A stretch of DNA of 64,000 nt from Paenibacillus sp. FSL R5-0766 (GTDB lineage: Bacteria; Bacillota; Bacilli; Paenibacillales; Paenibacillaceae), in assembly GCF_037971845.1 (NCBI RefSeq), contig NZ_CP150227.1, forward strand, positions 3,472,001 to 3,536,000, given 5' to 3'. Below, piece by piece: positions 19,644-28,931 of this stretch. Within the stretch, counting starts at the first letter, position 1. Each line of letters begins with the position of its first letter. The notes beneath the pieces were generated by a model, which saw only the letters and a list, made by a program, of their open reading frames with translations, ran no database searches and was not told where the DNA came from. Position numbers and translations under genes: made by a program.

Positions 19644-20378
19644 TTACACAACATACATACGAAGTGGTTCGGGTATATCCACAGGTCCTTGGAAAGAGCG
19701 ACTTGCTTCATCCCGCATGAACTCCAGATCGCCATCTCCGGGAAGATGGACAAGGACGAGCTGCTTGACGTTAGCCTGACCAGCAATCATGCCTGCCTGA
19801 AGAGCATTCATATGTCCTTGGCCAGTTGTGTGTACACTGCCTTCACAGATGGTAGCCTCACATAGAAAGATGTCTGCATCCCGAGCGAGTTCGATAAGAG
19901 AATCACAGTACGAGGTATCACCGGAATACACCAGCACCTTGCCTTGATATGTGATCTTAACGGCATAACATGTAATGGTATGCTGCACCTGTACAAATTC
20001 GATTTCTGCGCCAGCAAGCTGAATTTTGGATGAAGGATCAATCGAGATGACCTCGGTATGTTCACCATATAGACCATTCAGAATATCCACTGGATTATCC
20101 GGAGCATACAGCTTCAGTTTATTCAACATGCGACCATTGCGGATCGCACCCGCTGCAGCATATTGGAGGACTCCCAAATCCGCGATATGATCATGATGCA
20201 AGTGAGACAAAATAACACCTGATAGATCTTCCACGCATGTCTCGGTGGGGAGCTTACTCATAACGCCGCTACCACAGTCCAACAAAATCTGCCCTTCATC
20301 TGTGGTTACAAGGTATCCCGCAGTTGCTCCGCCAGCGGCGGGATAACCACCCCAGTAACCTAATATCTTCACATTCAT
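19644..20378 (-). CDS. MBL-fold metal-dependent hydrolase (YhfI/RNase Z-like)
   Basis: About 244 residues of a metallo-beta-lactamase fold. It has the metal motif SHLHHDHIADLG near residue 62-73, a later VLVYSGDTSYCDSL aspartate and VLVHLPGDGD histidine. The N terminus KILGYWGGYPAAGG is like B. subtilis YhfI and RNase Z-type hydrolases, which act on phosphodiesters or arylsulfate-type esters. As first gene of the phosphatase/ABC operon it may open a phosphodiester or cyclic phosphate; this is inference. The ATG at 20378 has AGAGGTG upstream, better placed than the in-frame ATG at 20408. Confidence 0.88.
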   Translation of the reverse strand: MNVKILGYWGGYPAAGGATAGYLVTTDEGQILLDCGSGVMSKLPTETCVEDLSGVILSHLHHDHIADLGVLQYAAAGAIRNGRMLNKLKLYAPDNPVDILNGLYGEHTEVISIDPSSKIQLAGAEIEFVQVQHTITCYAVKITYQGKVLVYSGDTSYCDSLIELARDADIFLCEATICEGSVHTTGQGHMNALQAGMIAGQANVKQLVLVHLPGDGDLEFMRDEASRSFQGPVDIPEPLRMYVV

Positions 20379-20430
20379 CTTTGCACCTCTGTCTGTCTTG
20401 ATCTGCATTCTTTACAAATGTTCCGCACAG

Positions 20431-20442
20431 TTACAATTGTAA
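20431..20442. promoter_or_regulatory. Candidate operator: 12-base palindrome upstream of the MBL-ABC operon
   Basis: TTACAATTGTAA is a perfect palindrome about 53 bases before the MBL start, and a TTGACA-like -35 on the reverse strand lies just upstream of it (plus positions near 20462-20467). It is placed where a SorC-type repressor or other factor could block the operon. No second copy was found, so confidence is limited. Confidence 0.35.
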
Positions 20443-20515
20443 AAAGGGTTTGTTTCTCTCGTGTCAACCGAAAGTCAATCTTTTGTAAAACTGCTTTTGG
20501 CAAAGTTATCCTGGC

Positions 20516-20545
20516 TTGACTCCGCCGCGAATCCCATTTTATAGT
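20516..20545 (+). promoter_or_regulatory. Promoter of the SorC-family regulator gene
   Basis: TTGACT (20516-20521) and TATAGT (20540-20545) with 18 bases between them form a near-consensus sigma-A promoter about 48 bases before the GTG start. An interrupted repeat ATCCCATTTTATAGTGGGA covers the -10 region and could be an autoregulatory operator. Confidence 0.6.
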
Positions 20546-20593
20546 GGGAAATGTGTTAGAAGGGAAATTTAAACGTCAAAGGCGGACTTATAT

Positions 20594-21535
20594 GTGAATA
20601 TAGACGAACGCAAAAATATGATAAGAGTCTGTAAGATGTATTATTATGAATCCTGGACACAGGAGAAGATTGCGGAGAAGTTAGGTGTATCGAGGCCAGT
20701 CATCTCCAAGATGCTGCAACGTGCGAAGGAAGAAGGCATTATTGAGATTGTCATTCATGATGATGATTACGAAACGTCCAAATTGGAGAAAAAACTGGAA
20801 GACTTATTTAACCTCAAACAGGTCTTGGTCGTTCCAACCAAGGATCTGAATAAAGAGTTGTTGTCGAGTGCTGTAGGCAAGGCTGCCGCTCAATTTGTCC
20901 AAAAATTAATTAAAAACGGTGACCGTGTGGGTGTCTCATGGGGCAATACGCTCTATCATATGGTGCGAGAGTTCCCTTTGGAGAAAAAAGAGAATGTCAA
21001 AATCATTCCACTGGTGGGTGGAACAGGGAATTCGCGCAATGAAATGCACTCTAATCAGATCGCCTATGAGTTATCCAAAAAAATGGGCGTAACCTGTGAT
21101 ACGTTATATGCTCCGGCCGTTGTGGAAACAGAAGAGTTAAGGGAGCAAATTATTGGCATGCCTAATATTTCGGCCGTTCTTAAAGAGGGGGAGAATATTA
21201 ATCTCGCGCTGGTTGGGATCGGAAATCCGTATTCCATGTCAACGATGGAACGATCGGGTTATCTGAATGAGCAAGTGTTAACTGAATTAGAAGCACTTCA
21301 CACGGTAGCGGATATTAATTCTGTGTTTATTACTCGTGAAGGTACAATCACCGAGCATCCCATTAATCATAGAGTCATTGGCCTTGGACTGGAGCAGTTA
21401 AAGAAGACTAAAACGGTGGTAGGCATGGCCTTTGGTTTGCACAAAATAGACTGCATACTGGCTGCTTTGCGGGGTGGATATATTAATATGCTCATTACGG
21501 ATGAAGCCACAGCAAGTCATATTACAAAAATTTGA
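20594..21535 (+). CDS. SorC/DeoR-family sugar-phosphate-sensing transcriptional regulator
   Basis: A 313-residue regulator. The N-terminal helix-turn-helix (YYESWTQEKIAEKLGVSRP, residues about 16-34) is followed by a SorC-type sugar-binding domain from residue about 60 (GDRVGVSWGNTLYHMV, IIPLVGGTGNS, LALVGIGNP, VVGMAFGLHKIDCILAALRGGYINMLITDE in two parts). SorC/CggR proteins bind phosphorylated sugars, and the glycine-rich loops here match that fold. It starts with GTG after AAAGGCGG. It is divergent from the MBL-HAD-ABC operon across about 215 bases, which supports a phosphorylated metabolite as the signal. Confidence 0.9.
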   Translation: MNIDERKNMIRVCKMYYYESWTQEKIAEKLGVSRPVISKMLQRAKEEGIIEIVIHDDDYETSKLEKKLEDLFNLKQVLVVPTKDLNKELLSSAVGKAAAQFVQKLIKNGDRVGVSWGNTLYHMVREFPLEKKENVKIIPLVGGTGNSRNEMHSNQIAYELSKKMGVTCDTLYAPAVVETEELREQIIGMPNISAVLKEGENINLALVGIGNPYSMSTMERSGYLNEQVLTELEALHTVADINSVFITREGTITEHPINHRVIGLGLEQLKKTKTVVGMAFGLHKIDCILAALRGGYINMLITDEATASHITKI

Positions 21536-21656
21536 TGTTCGGGAAAGATCCTTTCGTTTGGCTAATGAAACAAGTTGAAGCCGAGACTAATTGTATATTC
21601 ATGAAGCCAGGAGAACGACAAGGTTCTCCTGTGCACCTACAAGAAGGACTAACCAT

Positions 21657-21803
21657 TTAGCCTGCTTTTATGGCTTCACTAGAAGCCTGCTTCCCGCTTT
21701 TTTTACGAACAAAACTAATGATCAGCAGCAGCAGTAACAAGCCAAACAAAAAAATGGATATATTGCCAAGAAAATCACCTAAAGCTAACGTTTCCTCCAG
21801 TTT
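21657..21803 (-). pseudogene. Remnant of a small membrane protein beside the gerAB pseudogene
   Basis: An open frame of 48 codons reads ETLALGDFLGNISIFLFG, a leucine-rich membrane helix, then a basic tail ending KKSGKQASSEAIKAG and TAA. GGAGG lies before it, but no ATG, GTG or TTG is correctly placed in frame. It follows the gerAB remnant directly. It may be a decayed accessory gene of a germination operon or part of a lost downstream gene. Confidence 0.35.
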
Positions 21804-22524
21804 TTAGGCAAGTAAGCAATTACATATAAGACTAGCAACATCGCGAATTGTATGCTCGTAATATTTTTGAGACAAAACAAATCTCGGATCCCGATTGCCG
21901 CAAAATAGTGTTTAAAAGCATAGGTTGCAAAGATCTGCATCAGCCAAAATACAATGTACAACGATTCATATCGCTCAAAAAGAAACCCCTCAATTTCAAA
22001 ACTTCATATCCAGAATAGGAGAGACACGAAGGTTTAAGACCCTTCAACACAGGCATGAATCCAGCGCCCAGGAGTGGTCTGAGGTTATTCAGTTCAAACA
22101 TCTTGCTGCCACCCGTTAACATATAAATACCAATCCACAGACTGACCATAATGGTGACCCAAGTAGGCGTACGCTCAAGGATATACATACTAGTAATTTC
22201 GGCCATGACTCTAACTTCGAATGAACAAAGAACAACAAAATACACGATAATTAAAAGTCCCAATAGATAAGCAATCCATTGACCTGTGATTTCGGGTATA
22301 AATTCGAACACCGTTTTACCGGGGAATCTACGACACAAGGTTACAAGAAGAATGCTGATTGTGGTTACAATTAATCCTGATAAAATGACAGCAATCCATA
22401 CATCTGGTGTTCCTACTGCTTTACTAATTGTGCGAGGGAGTGTTAGAATTCCAGCTCCGAGTATTGAATTGATAACTACAATAATGACCTCAGAGGTATT
22501 AATATTAGTTGTGGATTGCTTCAT
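21785..22524 (-). pseudogene. GerAB-type spore germination permease, internally deleted and frameshifted
   Basis: The first part (from ATG at 22524) reads like the germinant-receptor permease GerAB: INSILGAGILTLPRTISKAVG, FPGKTVFEFIPEITGQW and NNLRPLLGAGFMPVLKGLKP. Two losses are visible. LTGGSKMFELNN lacks the usual helix between the two parts. After SYSGYEVLKL (near 21995) the frame shifts, and the other frame continues with GFLFERYESLYIVFWLMQIF up to LPKNWRKR and TAG at 21785, a typical GerAB end. About 245 codons remain of the usual 360 or so, so at least 100 residues are missing. No gerAA or gerAC is adjacent. The protein is almost certainly non-functional. Confidence 0.82.
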
Positions 22525-22654
22525 TGGCCTTCGTTCCAAACCGGAGAATATATTTCTAGGTAGTATCGCCCAATGCAGTTGTTTTATGTAAAATATGCCG
22601 TACTGATATAATGTAGTGATATCCAATAACGAATTGAAGATGAGGATGTAGGTT

Positions 22655-23617
22655 ATGCCAAAGAACGATAATATGTTAGCCATGCTATGGATGCTGAATT
22701 CAGGCAGCAAAGTAACTGCAAAACAGATGTCCGAAAAGTTAGAAATCAATATAAGAACCGTATATCGCTATATTGATGCATTATGCACCAGTGGAGTACC
22801 GATTATTTCCGATACAGGTCACAACGGCGGGTATAGCTTGCTGAATCAGCATATCAAAGCACCTCTATTATTTGATATTGATGAAAAAAAGGCACTTCTC
22901 CAAGCTGCTGTTTTTGCAAAAGAAGCTGGATACCCTTTGAGTGAGGCATTGGACAATGCGACATCCAAATTGAGAATGTATTCAAATCAGGATCAGGAAA
23001 ACACACTTCGCCGTCATTTAGCCGGGTTTAACGTTATCAATCGCATGGGAGATCCATCCGTTCAGTCAATCTTGGCGGAATTGGAGCAAGCCGTGGCTAA
23101 TGATTGTTCTGTCGAAATTGATTATCTCAGAAGCCGAGATGAACAACCCAAGAATAGAGTAATAGACCCGTATGGAATGGTTTACTGGAATAATAAATGG
23201 TATACCATTGCGTTTTGCCACTTGAGAAATGAATTCCGCAGCTTTCGGGCAGATCGGATTCTGCGAATCAAGCATACTCCGCTCCGCTTTAAGCGTTCGG
23301 AAGCTTTTTCTGCTCGTGAATTTTTCCTGCAAAATTTATTGCCTGATGTAGGAGGGGAAGAGGGGTTAATTTCCTTGGTTATCGAAGGCCGATCAGAGGC
23401 ATTGGACGACTTGGGGCTGCATTGGTTTATGGGACATTATCTGAAAGAACGGACTTCTAATCAAGCCATCTTTTTATTTGATGAAAAATCAATTGATACA
23501 TACGTCCCCTATTTTCTCCTCTCCTATGGGAAATCCATTCAAGTCATCGAACCACGGCGCTTGAAGGACAAACTTGTTGCTGTGGTATCCGAGTTAATGG
23601 AATACTATCAACTTTAA
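22655..23617 (+). CDS. WYL-domain transcriptional regulator (YafY type)
   Basis: A 320-residue regulator with an N-terminal HTH_11-type winged helix (residues about 5-60, SKVTAKQMSEKLEINIRTVYRYIDAL in two parts) and a WYL domain from about 135 to 310. NRVIDPYGMVYWNNKWYTIAFCHLR contains the WY-containing core of that domain. WYL proteins bind nucleic acids or nucleotides and control stress, DNA repair or defence genes. It is divergent from the gerAB remnant, and the next gene downstream is methionine aminopeptidase after 157 bases, so its target is not evident from context. Confidence 0.9.
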   Translation: MPKNDNMLAMLWMLNSGSKVTAKQMSEKLEINIRTVYRYIDALCTSGVPIISDTGHNGGYSLLNQHIKAPLLFDIDEKKALLQAAVFAKEAGYPLSEALDNATSKLRMYSNQDQENTLRRHLAGFNVINRMGDPSVQSILAELEQAVANDCSVEIDYLRSRDEQPKNRVIDPYGMVYWNNKWYTIAFCHLRNEFRSFRADRILRIKHTPLRFKRSEAFSAREFFLQNLLPDVGGEEGLISLVIEGRSEALDDLGLHWFMGHYLKERTSNQAIFLFDEKSIDTYVPYFLLSYGKSIQVIEPRRLKDKLVAVVSELMEYYQL

Positions 23618-23768
23618 CAACTTCACTGACAGTATTGGAACTCATCGAATTTTGATCTGTGAACTTGATAAAAAAGTTGCGAAGCTTTGCTGCTTTGGAT
23701 ATGATTATCTAATGTTCAATCAAAAAAATACTTATGTAATCATTTAATGATAAAAGATAGTGAGGTAG

Positions 23769-24515
<747 letters not shown>

Positions 24516-24530
24516 GGTGTTCAAACTGAA

Positions 24531-24557
24531 AGTCGCTAAATTTAGCGACTTTTTTTG
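24531..24557 (+). terminator. Terminator after map
   Basis: AGTCGCTAAATTTAGCGACT is a perfect 20-base palindrome followed by TTTTTTT. It lies 15 bases after map and about 35 bases before the left end of the IS30-family element. Confidence 0.88.
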
Positions 24558-24592
24558 ATTTTGTTTTATTGGTACGTCAAAGTAAATCAAAA

Positions 24593-25675
24593 TGACAGAT
24601 TGTAATATGAAGTGCGACACCCGCTGGAAATAAATAAAAAATGGCCCATGGCCGGATTCGTGTAGAATGAAGTCACCACAACAACCATTCACACAAGGAG
24701 AATCCACCATGAGCTACAGACATCTTAGCATAATCGAGCGCAGCAAGCTAGAAATCCTCCATCGGCAAGGTCAAAGTTCAAGAGGCATCGCAAAAGAATT
24801 AGGAAGACATCCTTCGACGATTTGTCGTGAATTGAATCGTGCTACTTCATCGCAAGCCTATCAGGCAGAACAGGCTCAGAGCGCGTATGAGGAGCGTCGT
24901 AAGGCTTCTGTCTCACCTGGTAAATGGTCCGAAGTCTTAGCTATTTCCTTGGAGGAAAAACTGCAGGCAACGTGGTCTCCGGAACAGATCACGGAACGTT
25001 TCCGCATCCAAGGCCTGCCGTCGGTCTCCTTTAAAACCATCTATCGTTGGCTCTATGCCGGACGTCTAGTTCGAGGCGTGTTACAGGTCCTTCGACACAA
25101 AGGGAAGCGTCAGAAACCCACAGAAACTCGCGGTAAATTCGCTATCGGCAGATCCATTTCGGATCGCCCCAATGAGGTTCGTTCCCGAGAAACGTTTGGG
25201 CACTGGGAACTGGATACCGTCGTATCAGGTCGTGGGAAAAGTAAAGGATGCGTAGCCACGCTCATTGAACGCAAAACCCGGCTGTATACCGCCATTCTCA
25301 TGCCGGATCGTACCGCTTTGTCCATGGAAATTGCGCTTGGTGTAGCCATCTCCCAGTACCCTAAAGGCACCTTCCTTACAGCCACGGCTGACAGAGGCAA
25401 GGAATTTGCTTGCTATGCAAACCTGGAAGACACACATGGCTTTCACGTCTATTTTGCTGACCCGTATTCTTCCTGGCAACGCGGTTCCAACGAAAATGGG
25501 AATGGACTACTGCGGGAGTTTCATCCCAAGGGCACCGACTTCGCTCAAGTAGAGGATGAAGATCTCGGCCACTCACTGGATCTGATTAACCACAGACCCC
25601 GAAAATGCTTGGGCTGGAGAACCGCTCACGAATCTTTCACAGAGGAACTGTCGCACTTGGTTTGACAATCTGTCA
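24593..25675 (+). mobile_element. IS30-family insertion sequence, complete
   Basis: The element is about 1083 bases. The left terminal repeat at 24593-24618 begins TGACAGATTGT and ends AAGTGCGAC. The right repeat at 25650-25675, read on the reverse strand, begins TGACAGATTGT and ends CAAGTGCGAC; 21 of 26 positions agree. The single transposase gene nearly fills it, and its stop lies inside the right repeat. Flanking target duplication is not clear; only AA is shared at the two edges. Confidence 0.9.
24709..25665 (+). CDS. IS30-family transposase
   Basis: A 318-residue transposase. The N-terminal helix-turn-helix is of IS30 type (LSIIERSKLEILHRQGQSSR and IAKELGRHPSTICRELNR). The DDE catalytic core shows GHWELDTVVSG (first Asp), LTATADRGKEFA (second Asp) and the E near SSWQRGSNENGNGLLREF. 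Full length is retained and there is no frameshift, so it may be active. The ATG at 24709 has CAAGGAG upstream. Confidence 0.95.
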   Translation: MSYRHLSIIERSKLEILHRQGQSSRGIAKELGRHPSTICRELNRATSSQAYQAEQAQSAYEERRKASVSPGKWSEVLAISLEEKLQATWSPEQITERFRIQGLPSVSFKTIYRWLYAGRLVRGVLQVLRHKGKRQKPTETRGKFAIGRSISDRPNEVRSRETFGHWELDTVVSGRGKSKGCVATLIERKTRLYTAILMPDRTALSMEIALGVAISQYPKGTFLTATADRGKEFACYANLEDTHGFHVYFADPYSSWQRGSNENGNGLLREFHPKGTDFAQVEDEDLGHSLDLINHRPRKCLGWRTAHESFTEELSHLV

Positions 25676-25770
25676 AATATAAACGTTCACTTATTAATTT
25701 ATGTTGAAATTATGGAAGGATTTAACGTATATTTAGATCTGATCTTTATGTTATAGACAGAGGTGATTAA

Positions 25771-27009
25771 TTGAGCACATCAAAAAAGCGCGTTCAAGTC
25801 ATTGATGGACTGCGCGGATTCAGTCTGGCCGGCATTGTGCTGGCGAATATGCTGGCTTTCCAATATGGAATCTATGGCCAGAGCAAACCCCAACTGTTCG
25901 GGATCGGTGGAGCAGATCAGGCTTTCCTCTCCTTCCTGCTGATCACTGTGGTGGGCAGTTTTATGCCGATTTTTGCATTTATGTTTGGCTTTGGAATGGT
26001 TAAGCTCTCGGAAAGCCTAAAATCACGAGATTTACGACCAAAGTGTCATCTGGCACGCCGTTTTCTACTACTGTTTGGAATCGGATTATTGCACATCATC
26101 TATCTGTGGGAAGGGGATATCCTGACTTTTTATGGCGTACTCGGTTTCTTCCTGCTCATGTTCCTTAATCGGAAGCCTATAACGCTGCTCATTTGGGCGG
26201 TACTGCTACTCATGGGAGCGGGGATACTTGGTCTCCCGGCATCTAATCCGATGAACCCGCTGGCGATTGAGTCCATTCATATGGAGAACTACATCATTCA
26301 AAGTCAGGATGTATACGGTAGCGGCACATACGCGGAAATAAGGAATTTCAGTAATAACGGCGATCCATACGGCGGGGATTTGGAGCTGTCATACGCCCTG
26401 ATAGCCCTGATGTTAGCGCCACTCATGACAGTGCCGATGTTCCTGCTCGGCATGCACGCTGCCAGAACCGGCACGTTTAGCGATCCACAATCGATGCGGA
26501 CTATGTATCTTCGCCGGGCATCGTTATTGATCCCAGTTGGTTTGATACTCAAAGCATACGGCGTATTGGCGCCACAATTGGGTGCGGAAGGTTGGCTCGG
26601 TATCGGTATCGGGGGGACGGTTGGAGGATCGTTGCTTGCGCTGGGATACATATACGCATTTGCGCTGTTGTATGCTGGAAACCGCCGTTCCAGCCTGATG
26701 GACAGGTTCGAGGCGGTCGGCCGTCTCTCGTTGACGAATTACCTGATGCAGAGCGTAATCTGTACGACAATTTTCTATGGATATGGCCTGGGACTGTTTG
26801 GAAGTGTTGGCGTGTTTATCGGAGCGATTATTGCACTTGCAGTCTACGGCATTCAATTGTGGCTCAGTCCGCTATATCTTAAGAAATTTAGCACTGGGCC
26901 TGTCGAGTACCTGCTACGGATTTGGACATATCTGTCCTGGAAAGGGCAGCCAAGAAAGAAGAAAAGATCGAACTTATCTTCGCATGAAAACGCGCCTGGT
27001 GTCCATTAA
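25771..27009 (+). CDS. DUF418-family membrane protein (YeiB-like)
   Basis: A 412-residue integral membrane protein with about ten hydrophobic segments. It begins VIDGLRGFSLAGIVLANML, the typical start of the DUF418/heparan-alpha-glucosaminide acyltransferase-like group, and ends with the DUF418 block GRLSLTNYLMQSVICTTIF followed by GPVEYLLRIWTYL. The biochemical role of DUF418 proteins is not established. Translation starts at TTG with GAGGTGA eight bases upstream. It follows the IS element by about 95 bases and ends before a hairpin. Confidence 0.9.
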   Translation: MSTSKKRVQVIDGLRGFSLAGIVLANMLAFQYGIYGQSKPQLFGIGGADQAFLSFLLITVVGSFMPIFAFMFGFGMVKLSESLKSRDLRPKCHLARRFLLLFGIGLLHIIYLWEGDILTFYGVLGFFLLMFLNRKPITLLIWAVLLLMGAGILGLPASNPMNPLAIESIHMENYIIQSQDVYGSGTYAEIRNFSNNGDPYGGDLELSYALIALMLAPLMTVPMFLLGMHAARTGTFSDPQSMRTMYLRRASLLIPVGLILKAYGVLAPQLGAEGWLGIGIGGTVGGSLLALGYIYAFALLYAGNRRSSLMDRFEAVGRLSLTNYLMQSVICTTIFYGYGLGLFGSVGVFIGAIIALAVYGIQLWLSPLYLKKFSTGPVEYLLRIWTYLSWKGQPRKKKRSNLSSHENAPGVH

Positions 27010-27035
27010 GCATAAAGTGTTATCGTGAAACGCAA

Positions 27036-27072
27036 AAAGAAGCTCGTTCTCCAAAAGAAAGGGCTTCTTTAT
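27036..27072 (+). terminator. Terminator after DUF418 gene
   Basis: AAAGAAGCTC and GGGCTTCTTT pair around a 15-base loop, with weak T content after the stem. The remaining sequence to 27252 is AT-rich with no recognised feature. Confidence 0.6.
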
Positions 27073-27252
27073 GCCGTAACGATCATCTTCCTAATGTTTC
27101 CTGTTATAATTAGTAATTATTTATAGATTCAACATATCAACCCTAATACATAAGCTAACTATTATAGTGCGGGCAGTGGTAAGGTAATGCGAAATGAAAG
27201 ATGAAGCATATACATTCAACTGTGTCCAATCAAGCTTGAAAGGATCATTATT

Positions 27253-27465
27253 GTGCTAAAAATAATTAACTTTCTTCTTTTCTTGCTGATCATTTGGGTA
27301 GTCATCTTTTATCCTTTTCGTTTTGCTTGGTTTGAAGGTTTGAAACAGATTCCTGCAGATCTTCATGGTGTTTATTTACTTTTCTTGTTCTTTGGGTATC
27401 TGATCTGCTCATCTGCTATGGGACTTATGGTTGGCAAGATGTTTTTTAAACGAAAAGAACAGTGA
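27253..27465 (+). CDS. Small two-helix membrane protein, unknown
   Basis: A 70-residue hydrophobic protein starting at GTG with AAAGGA ten bases upstream. Two membrane segments are visible at residues about 4-24 and 42-62, separated by a short loop containing WFEGLKQIPADLHG, with a basic tail FFKRKEQ. I do not recognise a family. It lies in an AT-rich run of small genes, 33 bases before a hypothetical protein gene. Confidence 0.55.
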   Translation: MLKIINFLLFLLIIWVVIFYPFRFAWFEGLKQIPADLHGVYLLFLFFGYLICSSAMGLMVGKMFFKRKEQ

Positions 27466-27498
27466 GTATGTGTAGGTAAGAAGTAGGGAGCTTGGAGA

Positions 27499-27870
27499 AT
27501 GGACAAAGGTATTTTAATCAATCAATTCTTAGAACTTTTTCCTGAATTCCACGATTGTTATATAGAACATTTGGATTTATATCAAGAGTTTCTAGGACAT
27601 GTGTTTTTTGGTGATGAAGTGGCTACTTATGTTGAAGGATTGCTTCGTGAAAATGATGATACAGAACAAATTGAGAAGTTTTTCAATTTTTTTGAATGGA
27701 TGGCAACTCAAACGAGCCTTTATATTGTACAAGTGTTATCTACTACAATCTTGTATGATCTAGGCGGGCATACAGATATTTTCCAAAAAGCTCAATGTTA
27801 TATGAAGTTACATACTAAAAGACTTTCTCAAGAAATAGAAGATTTACACTCAGGAAAATATTTTTCATAG
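27499..27870 (+). CDS. Hypothetical 123-residue acidic protein (DUF7674-like)
   Basis: A soluble acidic protein with FPEFHDCYIEHLDLYQEFLGHVFFGDEVATYV (in two parts) near the N terminus and EKFFNFFEWMATQ and LSTTILYDLGG in the middle. This resembles the small helical DUF7674 group as far as I can recall, whose members often appear in accessory loci; the match is from memory and unchecked. TTGGAGA precedes the ATG. No function can be assigned. Confidence 0.65.
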   Translation: MDKGILINQFLELFPEFHDCYIEHLDLYQEFLGHVFFGDEVATYVEGLLRENDDTEQIEKFFNFFEWMATQTSLYIVQVLSTTILYDLGGHTDIFQKAQCYMKLHTKRLSQEIEDLHSGKYFS

Positions 27871-27951
27871 AATACTCTGCCTTGACCCATGTATTCTTTT
27901 CGCGACCTCGTAATAAAATCGGAAGAAATCTTCCAAAACAGGAGGCGACAT

Positions 27952-28833
27952 ATGAATACCATTCTAAAAGTTATAGAAAAGCTAAATTTGAATGTCTTAA
28001 ATATCGAAGATGTTCCAGAGTCATTTAGTTCTGATGTATACAAACTTACTCTTGTCAGTGGAGAAAACGTGTTTGTGAAAATCCCATTTAATAAGGATAA
28101 ACTATTCCGTGAATTTCAGATGCTTGAACAATTAAAGGGTGTAATACCGGTTCCTAAGGTATTGGACATCTGGTACGGGGATGAAAGTGCTGCTGGAGCA
28201 TTGCTCCTTTCAGCAATTAAAGGTATTCCTAGTACAGGAGAGATTGATGAGAATCTTTCTTTTCAGATTGGCGTGTATCATGCTATGCTCCATGAGGTTA
28301 ATACTCCTGGGTATGGTTACCATGTAAGCGATGGTTTTAAGTTACTTGACCAAAATAATTGGAGATTACATATCAAAAGTAATTTTGAAAAGTGGAAAGA
28401 GCCATGTAAAGAAATTCTCGACTCTGAATTGTATAAGAGATGTATTCATCACTTTGATGGAGTTTTCTCTGCTTTACCGCATCCTGACGGACCATGCATT
28501 GTTCACATGGATTTTAGACCAGGTAATATATTGGTGAATGGTAGCGAGGTTGCTGGCATTATTGATTTCGAGAGTGCTCGTAGTGGTTCCTCGGAAATAG
28601 ATTTTACAAAAGTTAATCGATATATTTGGAAAGCCAATCCGAGAACAAAGATACCGTTCATTAAAGGTTATCAATCGATTCGACCTATGTTGCCTCTGGA
28701 AAGAGTGCTGCCATTTTACGATTTTTACGATGCGTTCAGCGCAGTTGTTTGGTGTAAAAATAGAGGCATTGAAAAAAATCATACGTTCCTTCAAGAGAAT
28801 ATTCTTATTTTAAGGAATTCGGTGGAGTGTTGA
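27952..28833 (+). CDS. Aminoglycoside phosphotransferase-like kinase
   Basis: A 293-residue APH-fold protein. ENVFVKIPF carries the ATP-binding lysine, VHMDFRPGNILV near residue 184 holds the catalytic Asp and Asn, and GIIDFESARSG supplies the metal-binding Asp. The family includes antibiotic, choline and sugar kinases. There is no sign that it gives drug resistance. The start at 27952 has a strong AGGAGG; the longer frame from 27889 has none. It belongs to an AT-rich block with a methyltransferase downstream. Confidence 0.87.
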   Translation: MNTILKVIEKLNLNVLNIEDVPESFSSDVYKLTLVSGENVFVKIPFNKDKLFREFQMLEQLKGVIPVPKVLDIWYGDESAAGALLLSAIKGIPSTGEIDENLSFQIGVYHAMLHEVNTPGYGYHVSDGFKLLDQNNWRLHIKSNFEKWKEPCKEILDSELYKRCIHHFDGVFSALPHPDGPCIVHMDFRPGNILVNGSEVAGIIDFESARSGSSEIDFTKVNRYIWKANPRTKIPFIKGYQSIRPMLPLERVLPFYDFYDAFSAVVWCKNRGIEKNHTFLQENILILRNSVEC

Positions 28834-28931
28834 GTATAGTTGTTTATATAGGCTAGGGCGTCAGCCCATATTCTACTATAGAATTGTATACGTTTTCACA
28901 ATAGGGTAATAGAAGGGAGATTTGACTTAGT

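Noticed and set aside
21609..21630. AGGAGAAC/GGTTCTCCT hairpin after the SorC gene
   Set aside because: The stem is good but has no T run on either strand; it may still be a weak terminator but was not listed as one.
27952..28833. Antibiotic-resistance gene
   Set aside because: The APH fold is clear, but there is no sign of a known aminoglycoside or macrolide kinase, and such folds are common in metabolism.
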